A stretch of DNA of 18,221 bases, taken from NCBI GenBank assembly GCA_035493835.1, contig DATJHO010000002.1, positions 1 through 18,221 of the forward strand, given 5' to 3'. Positions 6,626-13,953 of the stretch are shown piece by piece. Under the pieces are notes generated by a model. The model made no database searches, was not told the origin of the DNA, and was given only the letters and a program-made list of their open reading frames with translations. The DNA is from DASZTU01 sp035493835. Lineage in GTDB: Bacteria > Pseudomonadota > Alphaproteobacteria > Rhizobiales > Devosiaceae. Position 1 is the stretch's first letter. Each line of letters starts with the position of its first letter. The translations under genes and the position numbers were made by a program.

Positions 6626-8111
6626 TGCGCCAGGGGGGGACACCCATGTTCCTGAGATGCCTGCGTTGCGCGGCTACCATCGGTTGCGGCCCGGAAATAT
6701 AGAACACGCGGTCGCGGAAGTCGGGCACGCAGGAGCGGATCGTCTCTTCGTCGATGAAGCCGATTGTCATGTCCGGTGTGGCTCCGTCGCGGTTCAGAAC
6801 CGCATAATGAGTATTGATGCCGAGCCGGCGCGCTGCCGCCTCAAGTATATCGCCATAGGCGATCTCGCCAATGCTCCCGTTCCCATACAGCACGGTTATC
6901 GGCCGGGCTTCGTCGCGCTCCAGCAGTTCGCCCAGCATACTGCGGAATGGCGTGATGCCGATGCCGCCGGCAATGAACACGAGTTTCTGTCTCGGATCCC
7001 GGGGCAGGACGAAGCTCCCGGCGAGCTGCGAAGCTACGATTGAATCTCCGGGCCGGAGCTCGGCCAGTTCCCGTTTGAAGGCGCTACCCTTGGGCGAGAG
7101 CCTGACCCCGAGGCGGATTTCCTCCTCCGACGGCGCCGACGCAATGGTGAAATAGCGCCGGTTACCACGGTCGTCCGGGCGACGTAGCGGCAGGGTCCAT
7201 TCCAGGTATTGCCCTGCCGCGAAGGCGAGCTGCCGGTCGGAACTGAAGATGAAGTCAAAGGCGCCGTTAGCTGCTTTCTCGATTCGCTGCAGGGTCAGCA
7301 CGACCCTTCCCGCCGGGCTGACCACCAGAGTCAGCAGATTGCCGGCGAGGAGCGCCAGCTCCGGTGTGAAGTAGAAATCGGCCACGTGTATGTTAGGGGA
7401 GGCCAGCACCCCGACCAATGCGCCATAGACGATCCGCCAGATCTTCTGCTGCGGGGCTGTGAGCGGCTCCGTCAGCATAACAAAGGCAAAGAAGAAAAAG
7501 GGCGTATGCAGCACCGTGAGCTGTGCCTGGCTCAAATATTCGTCCGGCGAGGAGGTGATCAGTGTCGCGATAAGGTTTACCGCGGCGAAGCTCAGCACGA
7601 GGTCGAAGCGCCTCAGCTTGCGGACGAGGAGCACACCGCCGACGAGCACCACGGGCGACAACCAGATGATCCCGGAAATCCACCAGCTGGCGGGCTCGTT
7701 CAACAGCAATCCCGGCAGGGCCACCCCGAGGGCAGCTGGGTTGAATGCGTGCCGCCGACGGATGGAAAAGACGAACTTGGCCGCCATCGCCCACACTGAC
7801 GCGAAGATCAGGAGGCCAACGCCGCTCAGATCGGTGGCCGTCGTGGGATCGAGGATAAGCGCCAGGATCAGGGCCGTAATGAAAAGGCTCTCGAGATTGG
7901 GGACGGCCCGGAAGACCTTGGTGAACACCATGTTGGTGATCCAGCAGCTCACCGTGATCAGCACGACTGAGAAGGCTAGCGCCGTCGGGTCCACTTGAAT
8001 GACGCGAAAGATGCCGAGCAGGAAAGCGCCCCCGAGCAGGGTGGCAAGATAGTATAGCACCAGCCGGTACATGGTGATGCGGTCGGTGACTCGGTCGACG
8101 AACGTCAGCAT
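6594..8111 (-). CDS. NqrB/RnfD-like membrane domain fused to ferredoxin-NAD(P)H reductase domain
   Basis: 505-aa fusion. Residues 1-270 hold about nine hydrophobic helices resembling the NqrB/RnfD transmembrane subunit of Na+-NQR and Rnf complexes (RRRHAFNPAALGVAL and the FVMLTEPLTAP stretch are typical). Residues 285-505 form a ferredoxin-reductase module: R319-Y-F-T-I-A-S325 binds FAD, GGIGITPFRSML (382-393) and YISGPQPMV (471-479) bind NAD(P)H, and the C-terminus KTDFFPG is typical. No SGAT motif is seen in the membrane half, so the covalent flavin of true NqrB/RnfD is probably absent. Proposed role: electrons from NAD(P)H through FAD and across the membrane to the FMN-binding partner. It is last in a three-gene operon; its start overlaps apbE by 7 bp. 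Family well supported, acceptor unknown. Confidence 0.85.
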   Translation of the reverse strand: MLTFVDRVTDRITMYRLVLYYLATLLGGAFLLGIFRVIQVDPTALAFSVVLITVSCWITNMVFTKVFRAVPNLESLFITALILALILDPTTATDLSGVGLLIFASVWAMAAKFVFSIRRRHAFNPAALGVALPGLLLNEPASWWISGIIWLSPVVLVGGVLLVRKLRRFDLVLSFAAVNLIATLITSSPDEYLSQAQLTVLHTPFFFFAFVMLTEPLTAPQQKIWRIVYGALVGVLASPNIHVADFYFTPELALLAGNLLTLVVSPAGRVVLTLQRIEKAANGAFDFIFSSDRQLAFAAGQYLEWTLPLRRPDDRGNRRYFTIASAPSEEEIRLGVRLSPKGSAFKRELAELRPGDSIVASQLAGSFVLPRDPRQKLVFIAGGIGITPFRSMLGELLERDEARPITVLYGNGSIGEIAYGDILEAAARRLGINTHYAVLNRDGATPDMTIGFIDEETIRSCVPDFRDRVFYISGPQPMVAAQRRHLRNMGVPPWRIKTDFFPGLA

Positions 8112-8848
8112 GTGACCACCATTTGTTTGAAGCCGCTCGTCATGGTGGCGATGCCCTGGCGATCGATTGCGTAACCCTCGAGGCCGGAGATCGACTCGAC
8201 GAAGCTGATCCCCTTGTGCCCCATGGCGAACGCGGCGGTCGCAAAGCGGTCGGCATCGTAGATGTCGTCCGCAACGACCGTGAGGCTGACGATCTCCGCG
8301 AGCGCCTCTCCGTTACGAGGATCATATATGTGCTGGCCCCGAACATAGGACCCGGACGTGGCCACGCCAGCATTGCCCGGCTGGATGGCCTTGACGGTCT
8401 CCCGCTCGGCGAACGGGTTGCGGATGCCGATGCGCCAGGGCTCCCCATTGGGGTTGCGCCCGGCGCACTGGATATCGCCGCCGGCCTCGATGAAGTAATC
8501 GGCATACCCCCCGCCATTGAGAAGCCTGGCGGCGTTGCGAATTGCCCAACCCTTGACCAATCCGGAGGGGTCGTGCAGGCCATCCGGCCGGCGAATGTCG
8601 AAGTAGCCGTTCGTCTCCTGGCGGGTGATTTCGGCGAGCAACAAGATCTCGCGCAGCTCTCCGCTGATGTTCCGCTCCGCAAGCTCGCCTCGGTTGAAGC
8701 GAGAGACTTCGCTGTCCGGCCGGAAGGGACTGAAGCGCGCGTCGACGTCGCGGAAATAGGCGAATGCGGCCTTGAGTGGTGTCGGCGCGCTTGCCCCGAC
8801 GACCTCGATCGTTATCGGCATGCCCATGATCAGGTGGGTGTCTCGCAT
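8105..8848 (-). CDS. apbE: FAD:protein FMN transferase, ApbE family
   Basis: 247-aa flavin transferase that attaches FMN, taken from FAD, through a phosphoester bond to a Thr/Ser in SGAT-type motifs. Family motifs are in order: MGMPITIEV (8-16), DPSGLVKGWA (93-102), EAGGD (121-125), ATSGSYVRG (163-171), HIYDPRNG (173-180) and the metal-binding DADRFATAAFAMG (198-210). It begins almost at the core fold with no signal peptide or lipobox, whereas classical ApbE is an exported lipoprotein, so this one appears cytosolic. Its start is 2 bp after the stop of the FMN-binding protein gene, its evident substrate, and it overlaps the reductase gene downstream by 7 bp. The operon arrangement strongly supports the assignment. 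Confidence 0.92.
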   Translation of the reverse strand: MRDTHLIMGMPITIEVVGASAPTPLKAAFAYFRDVDARFSPFRPDSEVSRFNRGELAERNISGELREILLLAEITRQETNGYFDIRRPDGLHDPSGLVKGWAIRNAARLLNGGGYADYFIEAGGDIQCAGRNPNGEPWRIGIRNPFAERETVKAIQPGNAGVATSGSYVRGQHIYDPRNGEALAEIVSLTVVADDIYDADRFATAAFAMGHKGISFVESISGLEGYAIDRQGIATMTSGFKQMVVTC

Positions 8849-8850
8849 TG

Positions 8851-9567
8851 CTACTGCTGGGCGCTCGAGAGGGCTGCCTTAAGTGAACGGATATAGGCTT
8901 CGCTGGTCAGCGTGGCACCCGAGACGATGTCGATATTGGCGCTCTGGGCCTGAACGACCTCCTGCTCCAGGGAGGGCAGGGCATAGGCGCTGATGCGGCG
9001 CGAACGCGACCGGTCATTGGGATACGCTAGCACCTCGATTGAATCGATCCGGCCTCCCTTGACCACCGCGTCCACTTGCACTCGTCCATAGTAGGCGTCC
9101 GCCGATGGCCCCTTATAGCTGCCGTCGCGGTAAGCGCCGGGGCTCGCTGTCGAACTTCCTGCCTGTGCTACCCGCAGTGTAGGCGTCAGTGGCGCAGCGA
9201 ATGCCGGACGGGACTGGGGTTGCGGCATGATGTCGGTGACGATCCCGCCCGATTCCGGGAGTTGAGGCGGTGTAATGTCGGCGACCTCAACCGTACCGGC
9301 ATCAGGTAGGGGGGCCTGCGGTACCGCATTCCCCATGCTCGCAGGGCTTGCGACTTCAGATATCGGAACCGCCACACCAGGCAGCTGGCTGGGGGCCGCG
9401 GCGGCGTCAGCCGGAGATTGACCGGGCGGCTTGAGCGACGACGGCGCGGGAATTGCCGACGTGGGCTTGCCGGAGCTGGCAGACGGCAGGTCAGGGGCGC
9501 GGTTCTCGGCGATGACATAGACGCCGGACGCGGCAATGACTGCGGCCGAGAGCAGAAGTTTCTTCAT
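8851..9567 (-). CDS. Exported FMN-binding domain protein with SGAT flavinylation site
   Basis: 238 aa. Residues 1-20 (MKKLLLSAAVIAASGVYVIA) form a signal peptide or membrane anchor. Residues 25-140 are a Pro/Ala/Ser-rich, low-complexity linker with no recognisable fold. Residues 145-235 are an FMN_bind domain as in NqrC and RnfG: YRDGSYKGPSADAYYGRVQV, then GGRIDSIEVLAYPNDRSRS, and the flavinylation motif DIVSGATLTSEAY, in which T219 is the predicted attachment point for FMN. It should act as the extracytosolic electron carrier receiving electrons from the NqrB/RnfD-reductase fusion after modification by ApbE. It is first in the operon, transcribed from a region shared with the broken response regulator. 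Terminal acceptor unknown. Domain call strong, topology inferred. Confidence 0.87.
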   Translation of the reverse strand: MKKLLLSAAVIAASGVYVIAENRAPDLPSASSGKPTSAIPAPSSLKPPGQSPADAAAAPSQLPGVAVPISEVASPASMGNAVPQAPLPDAGTVEVADITPPQLPESGGIVTDIMPQPQSRPAFAAPLTPTLRVAQAGSSTASPGAYRDGSYKGPSADAYYGRVQVDAVVKGGRIDSIEVLAYPNDRSRSRRISAYALPSLEQEVVQAQSANIDIVSGATLTSEAYIRSLKAALSSAQQ

Positions 9568-9623
9568 TGCGGATGTTCCTTAGTGAAGAGGCATAATCAA
9601 CATTGGCATGAGGATGTCCGCTT

Positions 9624-9680
9624 AACCTGACGCCAACCTGAAGCTCGGAAACGGAGATCAATAGCGTTTCAGGCTGGCGT
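9624..9680. promoter_or_regulatory. Divergent promoter region with 11-bp direct repeats, candidate OmpR-type binding sites
   Basis: AACCTGA occurs at 9624-9630 and again at 9635-9641, exactly 11 bp apart on the same face of the helix, as expected for an OmpR/PhoB-family dimer. A near-inverted copy, TTCAGGCTGGCGT (9668-9680), mirrors ACGCCAACCTGAA (9630-9642) with one mismatch. The sites lie between the FMN-binding protein start (9567) and the response-regulator start (9718), suited to control both directions. Function inferred from geometry and neighbour type. Confidence 0.5.
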
Positions 9681-9717
9681 AAAGTCAGTGGGCAGGGTAA
9701 CGGCAAAGGAGGGTCAA

Positions 9718-9906
9718 ATGCGGATTCTGCTGATTGAGGACAACATCAGGCTCGGCGAAGCTGTCCGCGACCACGTCGCGGCGGATGCTGATGCCGTGGA
9801 CCGGGTGCCGCGCCTCGATAAGGCCGAGGATGCGCGGGCCGGCGTCGACTTCGATCTCATCCGGCTTCGTCATGAGGCACGACGGCATGACCCTGTTCGG
9901 GCTTGA
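9718..9906 (+). pseudogene. Truncated OmpR-family response regulator (receiver N-terminus only)
   Basis: The ATG at 9718 follows a near-perfect Shine-Dalgarno (AGGAGG, 5 nt away). The first 48 residues are a classic receiver start: MRILLIEDN with the acidic pair E7-D8, then RLGEAVRDHVAADADAVD and a FDLI strand. At about 9862 the match ends exactly where the phospho-acceptor segment (usually DLILLDLxLP) should appear, and the frame runs out as RLRHEARRH and stops at 9904-9906, giving 62 aa instead of roughly 220. The phospho-acceptor Asp, the rest of the receiver, the DNA-binding domain and any partner histidine kinase are missing. The intact gene probably regulated the divergent flavin operon. 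It is dead as a transcription factor. Confidence 0.75.
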
Positions 9907-10063
9907 ACGTCGGCTCCCGCATCAGATTCATGCGCTTGGCGGCAATCTGTTTCTGTTCGCCGTTCCGCTGCATGTGCTTGGAGGCAACGTCGAGCCCCTC
10001 CGGCATCGCGAGGATCTGGTTCGCGCCATGATTGTCGGCCCAAAGCGGGCCAATTCCCGAGGC
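9857..10063 (-). other. 68-codon open stretch in frame after the chrA stop; unidentified fragment
   Basis: Directly after the chrA TGA (10064-10066) the same frame stays open for 68 codons to a TGA at 9857-9859. It begins ASGIGPLWADNHGANQ and contains a Met at 10004-10006 that would give a 49-aa basic peptide (MPEGLDVASKHMQRNGEQ, then a Lys/Arg/Met-rich helix). The composition looks protein-like, but I do not recognise a family. Its left end meets the break point of the response regulator near 9862, so it is most likely the 3' end of another gene captured in the same recombination. Alternatives are a small ORF or chance openness in GC-rich DNA. Confidence 0.3.
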
Positions 10064-11281
10064 TCAAAGAGAGGCGATCGCCGCCCCGACGATGGCGCTC
10101 CCCATCACGACAATCCAGGGTGGGGTTCGCCACATGAACAAGAGGACGAAATCGGCGACTGCCAACGCGAAATCGGCGCCGCTGCCGATGCCGACCGTCC
10201 AGACCGGGTCATAGAGCGCTGCCAGCAACAGCCCGACGACGGCCGCATTGATCCCTTGCAAGGCGGTCCGCGCCAGCGGGTGGCGGCGCAGCTGGTTCCA
10301 AAACGGCAGCACGCCGATGACCAGCAGGAATGAGGGCAGGAAGATCGCCACCAGGCAGAGCGCCGCGCCGGCAACACCGTTCGGCGAGAGGTTCATCGCT
10401 GCGCCGAGATAGGCGGCAAAGGTGAAGAGCGGTCCGGGCACCGCCTGGGCGGCACCGTAGCCGGCAAGGAAAGCGTCGCTGCTGATCCAGCCGGGCTGCA
10501 CCACGCCAGCCTGCAGCAGTGGCAGCACGACGTGCCCGCCGCCAAAGACTAGGGCGCCCGAGCGGTAGAATACGTCGGCCAGACCAACCGCATGATCGTG
10601 TGTCGCCAACGCCAGCAGCGGCAGCCCCCCGAGAAGAACAAAGAAGGCCACCAACGCAATCGCGCCGGTCCGGCGTCCGATGGCGAGTGGCAGGTGCGCG
10701 TCGGGTGCACTTTGCTCCCTGGGAAGCAGTACCATGCCGGCCAGGGCACCGAGTGCAATCGCGACGATCTGGCTGGCAGCATTCGGCACGATAAGACTCA
10801 GGGCGGCCGCGACCACCGCAAAGCTAGCGCGTAGCCGATCGGGCGTCAGCGTACGGGCCATGCCCAGCACCGCCACTGCAACGACCGCCACGGCCGCGAC
10901 CTTCAGGCCATGCAGCCAGCCGGATCCGAGAGTTGGTCCAAGCTGATCGACGCTGAAGGCGAACAGGACCATGAGTATCGCCGAGGGCAGGGTAAAGGCC
11001 GTCCAGGCGGCCAACGCGCCCGCATAGCCGGCCCGGCTCAGGCCTAGCGACATGCCTACCTGACTTGATGCAGGTCCCGGCAGGAACTGGCAGAGGGCCA
11101 GGAGGTCTGCATAGGCGTGTTCGTCCAGCCATTTCCGCCGTACCACGAATTCGTCGCGAAAATAGCCGAGATGGGCGACCGGGCCGCCAAACGACGTCAA
11201 CCCGAGCTTCAGAAAGACGCGAAAAACCTCCGCTACCGTGCCGTGCTGGGAGGTCGATTGCCCTTCGATTTCTTCAACCAT
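10064..11281 (-). CDS. chrA: Chromate transporter ChrA
   Basis: 405-aa inner-membrane protein of the two-domain (long-chain) CHR family, which exports chromate from the cytoplasm. Both homologous halves are visible: LGLTSFGGPVAHLGYF and CQFLPGPASSQVGMSLG in the first, SGALVFGGGHVVLPLLQ and YGAAQAVPGPLFTFAAYLG in the second, each containing the GGP/GGG and PGP motifs characteristic of the family. Length is normal. The N-terminal tail to residue about 18 is hydrophilic, and the start at 11281 gives the expected N-terminus. No chrB regulator, chrC or chrF lies next to it, so control is unclear. Neighbours are a gene-free stretch upstream and a scrambled segment downstream. Chromate is the expected substrate from family knowledge. 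Confidence 0.92.
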   Translation of the reverse strand: MVEEIEGQSTSQHGTVAEVFRVFLKLGLTSFGGPVAHLGYFRDEFVVRRKWLDEHAYADLLALCQFLPGPASSQVGMSLGLSRAGYAGALAAWTAFTLPSAILMVLFAFSVDQLGPTLGSGWLHGLKVAAVAVVAVAVLGMARTLTPDRLRASFAVVAAALSLIVPNAASQIVAIALGALAGMVLLPREQSAPDAHLPLAIGRRTGAIALVAFFVLLGGLPLLALATHDHAVGLADVFYRSGALVFGGGHVVLPLLQAGVVQPGWISSDAFLAGYGAAQAVPGPLFTFAAYLGAAMNLSPNGVAGAALCLVAIFLPSFLLVIGVLPFWNQLRRHPLARTALQGINAAVVGLLLAALYDPVWTVGIGSGADFALAVADFVLLFMWRTPPWIVVMGSAIVGAAIASL

Positions 11282-11738
11282 GCTAGATCCACAGCGTTCG
11301 CGCAGGTCAGCGGCCCTGCCCTGCCTGGCGATGCCAGCCGTCCCTTATCCCTGGGGTCAGGAGAGCAACGGAGATCCGAAGGACAATGGACCGCGACCTC
11401 CGAGGCCCTTGGCTCTCTTGGCACGCGCTAACGCGACACTTCAAGCAATAGCTGCCGCGGTCTTACCAGCATACGAGCCCAAATCCCCAGTCGTGGGGAT
11501 GTCTGCTTGCCTTCCTATTCATCCGAAAACTACCGGTCCGACAATGGGTTGCCGCCCTTCCGCTCGGCAACCCAAGGCCGGAAGCGGCGGCTCGTGCCCC
11601 ACTCGCGATCGCTTCGGATGTCAGCTCGGATGTCGTGCGCCGGGTGCGCGATCGTTCGTTGTAGTTGCGTCCAGCAGAGGCCAGCACGCAAATCTGAAGG
11701 GCGCCTCCCGCCAGATCGATTCTTGGAGCACTCCGATC
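11282..11738. other. 457-bp stretch without a recognised gene, between the sugar operon end and chrA
   Basis: Open frames here give Arg/Ser-rich translations with no family match I can recognise. A minus frame just left of 11687 and another near 11530-11670 could be eroded coding sequence, but I cannot name one. The 100 bp next to 11282 should hold the chrA promoter. Two perfect hairpins are present: ATCCCC/GGGGAT (11483-11500) and the stronger one listed separately. Confidence 0.5.
11545..11574. repeat. Perfect 10-bp inverted repeat (hairpin)
   Basis: TGGGTTGCCG (11545-11554) and CGGCAACCCA (11565-11574) pair perfectly around a 10-nt loop. It lies 165 bp beyond the end of the sugar ABC operon in its direction of transcription. 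Neither strand shows a T-tract after the stem, so it is not a standard intrinsic terminator. It may stabilise mRNA ends or be part of an interspersed palindromic repeat family. Confidence 0.5.
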
Positions 11739-12740
11739 TCAGCGGTACCCGGCGTCGATCAGCTTGGTCAGCGGGGCAATGGTCTCGGGGGTCACGACGC
11801 CCGCGCCCGTGTTGATGCTGAGGCCGGGCATCAGATATTTCTTGCTCAGCACGCACTGCAGCACCGGCATGAAGCCCTGAAGGTAGAGCAACTGGTCCAG
11901 CGTCACCGAGACGTATTTCGACTTGAGCCCGTCGATCGTTGCCGGCGCCAGGTCGATACCGCCCACGACAATCTCGCCCGGCTTCTTACCGGCTTTCTGC
12001 AGGATTTCGCCCATTTGCCCGGTCACCCCACCATGCTGGGTGCCAATTGCCTTGAGGGTGGGGTGGCTCTGGATATAGGCGGTGAGGATCGGCACGGCGA
12101 GCGTGGTGTCGCTGTTGACCTCCTGGCTGATCTCGAGGCGATCGACCTTCAAGCCGGCTTTTTCCAGCGTATCGGCGAGACCCTTTTCGGATTGACCGCG
12201 TTCGGCCTGGCTGAAGACGCCATAGACCATCGCCTCGTCGCCGGCCTTGAGCTTGCCCCTGTCGATCATCTGCTGCGCCGTCAGTGAGCCGCCCTGATAG
12301 AGATCGACGCCGGCATAGCCAAAACCCTTGGGACCGAATTCCTGCTGAAGGGGCGTCAGCGGCGAATTGCCATCGGTGACGATGACGCCTTGGTCGACCG
12401 CCTGCTTGACCAGATCGTGGAAGGCGTCGGAACCGGGGTGGCCCATGATCACGATGCAGTCGGGCTTGCCCGCCAGCGCTTCCTTGAACTGGCTGACCAT
12501 GGTTTCGGGCGCCCAGGCAGAAAACTGCGCGTTGAGCTTGCTCACGCCGAGCGCCTGCGCTGCGGCGGAGGCGCCGGTCTGGCGGGCAAGCGTTGCCCCA
12601 TCGCCGGGGTTGCCGCCCATCTGCATATAGATCGTCATGCCCTTGCCGGGCGTGGGCTCGGCAGTCTGCGCCGATGCGGCATCGGTCCCGAGCATCAGGG
12701 GTGCCGCTACGGCGCAGAGCAGAAGCAGATTGGTCTTCAT
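11739..12740 (-). CDS. Sugar ABC transporter substrate-binding protein (RbsB/Peripla_BP_4 type)
   Basis: 333-aa periplasmic binding protein. Residues 1-24 are a signal peptide (hydrophobic LLLLCAVAAPLML, cleavage after ASA). The mature part is a type I sugar-binding fold: a GKGMTIYMQMGGNPGD first strand, FKEALAGKPDCIVIMGHPG at the first ligand loop, GVIVTDGNSPL and the repeated lobe ending near TLDQLLYLQGF. It delivers a sugar or polyol to the permease encoded upstream; the exact ligand cannot be read. Its ATG overlaps the permease stop by 4 bp. It is the last gene of the operon, whereas rbsB-type genes are more often first, so expression relative to the membrane parts may depend on translation rate or an internal promoter. 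Family secure. Confidence 0.88.
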   Translation of the reverse strand: MKTNLLLLCAVAAPLMLGTDAASAQTAEPTPGKGMTIYMQMGGNPGDGATLARQTGASAAAQALGVSKLNAQFSAWAPETMVSQFKEALAGKPDCIVIMGHPGSDAFHDLVKQAVDQGVIVTDGNSPLTPLQQEFGPKGFGYAGVDLYQGGSLTAQQMIDRGKLKAGDEAMVYGVFSQAERGQSEKGLADTLEKAGLKVDRLEISQEVNSDTTLAVPILTAYIQSHPTLKAIGTQHGGVTGQMGEILQKAGKKPGEIVVGGIDLAPATIDGLKSKYVSVTLDQLLYLQGFMPVLQCVLSKKYLMPGLSINTGAGVVTPETIAPLTKLIDAGYR

Positions 12741-13951
12741 GTTCCCTCTCCCTTGTTGTCTCTACCGGCCACGCGGCCGGTGAGCTCTTTCCCGGCCGGT
12801 TTGCCCCGGCCGAATTCCAGCCTTTGACGCAGCCGCGCAAACATCGCCTGGCGGCGCGCCGGTTCGTCGACGTAGAGGTAAAACACTATGGCGATCAGGA
12901 AGATCAGCCCGCGGATGGTCAGCACCCAGGCGCCGGTTGAGCCGGTGGCCACCAGCCCCGGTTCGACGATCATGACGACGAGGCAGCCGAACACCGTGCC
13001 GACGATGGTGGCGCGGCCGCCAAAGATCGAGGTGCCCCCGATCAGTACGGAGGCGATGGCGAGCAGCAGATAGCCCTGGCCCTGGTTGCCGAAAAAATTC
13101 TTGTTCTCGAGCGTCAGGAAGATCGCCGCAAGGGCGGCGAGGCCGCCCATCAGCGTGAACAGGCGGATCTTTTCCTTCTCCACATTGATGCCGACGACGC
13201 GCGACACATCGTTGGAATCGCCCAGGAACAAGATGTGCTCGCCGAAGCGATGGCGGTTCATGATGAACCAGAGAAAGACGACGATGATCGCGGTCCATAG
13301 CGCCTGCAGCGGCAATTGCGTGGTCCAGAATGGCCCATCGAACCCCGCGAGCGGCCGGCCCACCAGCCATTGCCAGACGGAGGTGTCGCTGGCGCCGCGC
13401 AGCGCATAGGATTTCCCGCCCGACAGCACGGTTGCGAGGCCGGCCCAGAAAAACTGCGTCGCCAGCGTTGCGATGAAGGAGGGAATGCCCACGCGGGCGA
13501 CGAGGACGCCATTGACATAGCCAACGAGCAGGCCGCCGAGGAGGGCGAGCACAACGCCGATCCAGCCGAACCAATTGGTGAAATCGGCGTCCGGCGCAAC
13601 GGTGATGAATGACAAGCCACTGTCGTGGAGGAAGGTGAGGAGGCCAATGAACCAGGCGCTGCCTTCCTTCATGGTGACGGCGAAGAGGAAGCCGGAAAAG
13701 GCAATGATCGAGGGGAAGGAGAGGTCGATCTCACCGGCGCCGATGACGAAGGTCAGCCCGATGGCGAGCAGCATCAATGGGGGCAGGGTGCTCAGGAACG
13801 TCGTGTAGATATTCGGCGACAGGAATACCTCTGGCGCGAGCACCATGAATACGATGAGAAGCACCAGGAACACGGCGATGATGGGCAGCCCCTCGAGGCG
13901 GGAGAGGATGGTCGGTCGGGACGTGGCGGGCTCTATTTCGGGCTTTGCCAT
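12737..13951 (-). CDS. Sugar ABC transporter permease (RbsC type)
   Basis: 404-aa integral membrane protein of the BPD_transp_2 family, with 8-10 hydrophobic helices. It has a hydrophilic N-terminus (about 1-20), helix 1 IIAVFLVLLIVFMVLAPEVF, the FVIGAGEIDLSFPSIIAFSG segment that matches the GGIDLSVG region of RbsC-like permeases, and SVLIGGTSIFGGRATIVGT near the C-terminus, the conserved segment just before the last helices. It is longer than typical RbsC (about 320 aa) because of an insertion around LTFLHDSGLSFITVAPDADF and a hydrophilic C-terminal tail. It starts 2 bp after the ATPase gene stop and overlaps the binding-protein gene by ATGA. It forms the membrane channel of the importer. 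Confidence 0.88.
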   Translation of the reverse strand: MAKPEIEPATSRPTILSRLEGLPIIAVFLVLLIVFMVLAPEVFLSPNIYTTFLSTLPPLMLLAIGLTFVIGAGEIDLSFPSIIAFSGFLFAVTMKEGSAWFIGLLTFLHDSGLSFITVAPDADFTNWFGWIGVVLALLGGLLVGYVNGVLVARVGIPSFIATLATQFFWAGLATVLSGGKSYALRGASDTSVWQWLVGRPLAGFDGPFWTTQLPLQALWTAIIVVFLWFIMNRHRFGEHILFLGDSNDVSRVVGINVEKEKIRLFTLMGGLAALAAIFLTLENKNFFGNQGQGYLLLAIASVLIGGTSIFGGRATIVGTVFGCLVVMIVEPGLVATGSTGAWVLTIRGLIFLIAIVFYLYVDEPARRQAMFARLRQRLEFGRGKPAGKELTGRVAGRDNKGEGT

Positions 13952-13953
13952 CT

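Noticed and set aside
11530..11687. Possible transposase tail in the minus-strand frames right of chrA.
   Set aside because: Arg-rich translation without DDE or HTH motifs and no terminal repeats; I could not assign it to any IS family.
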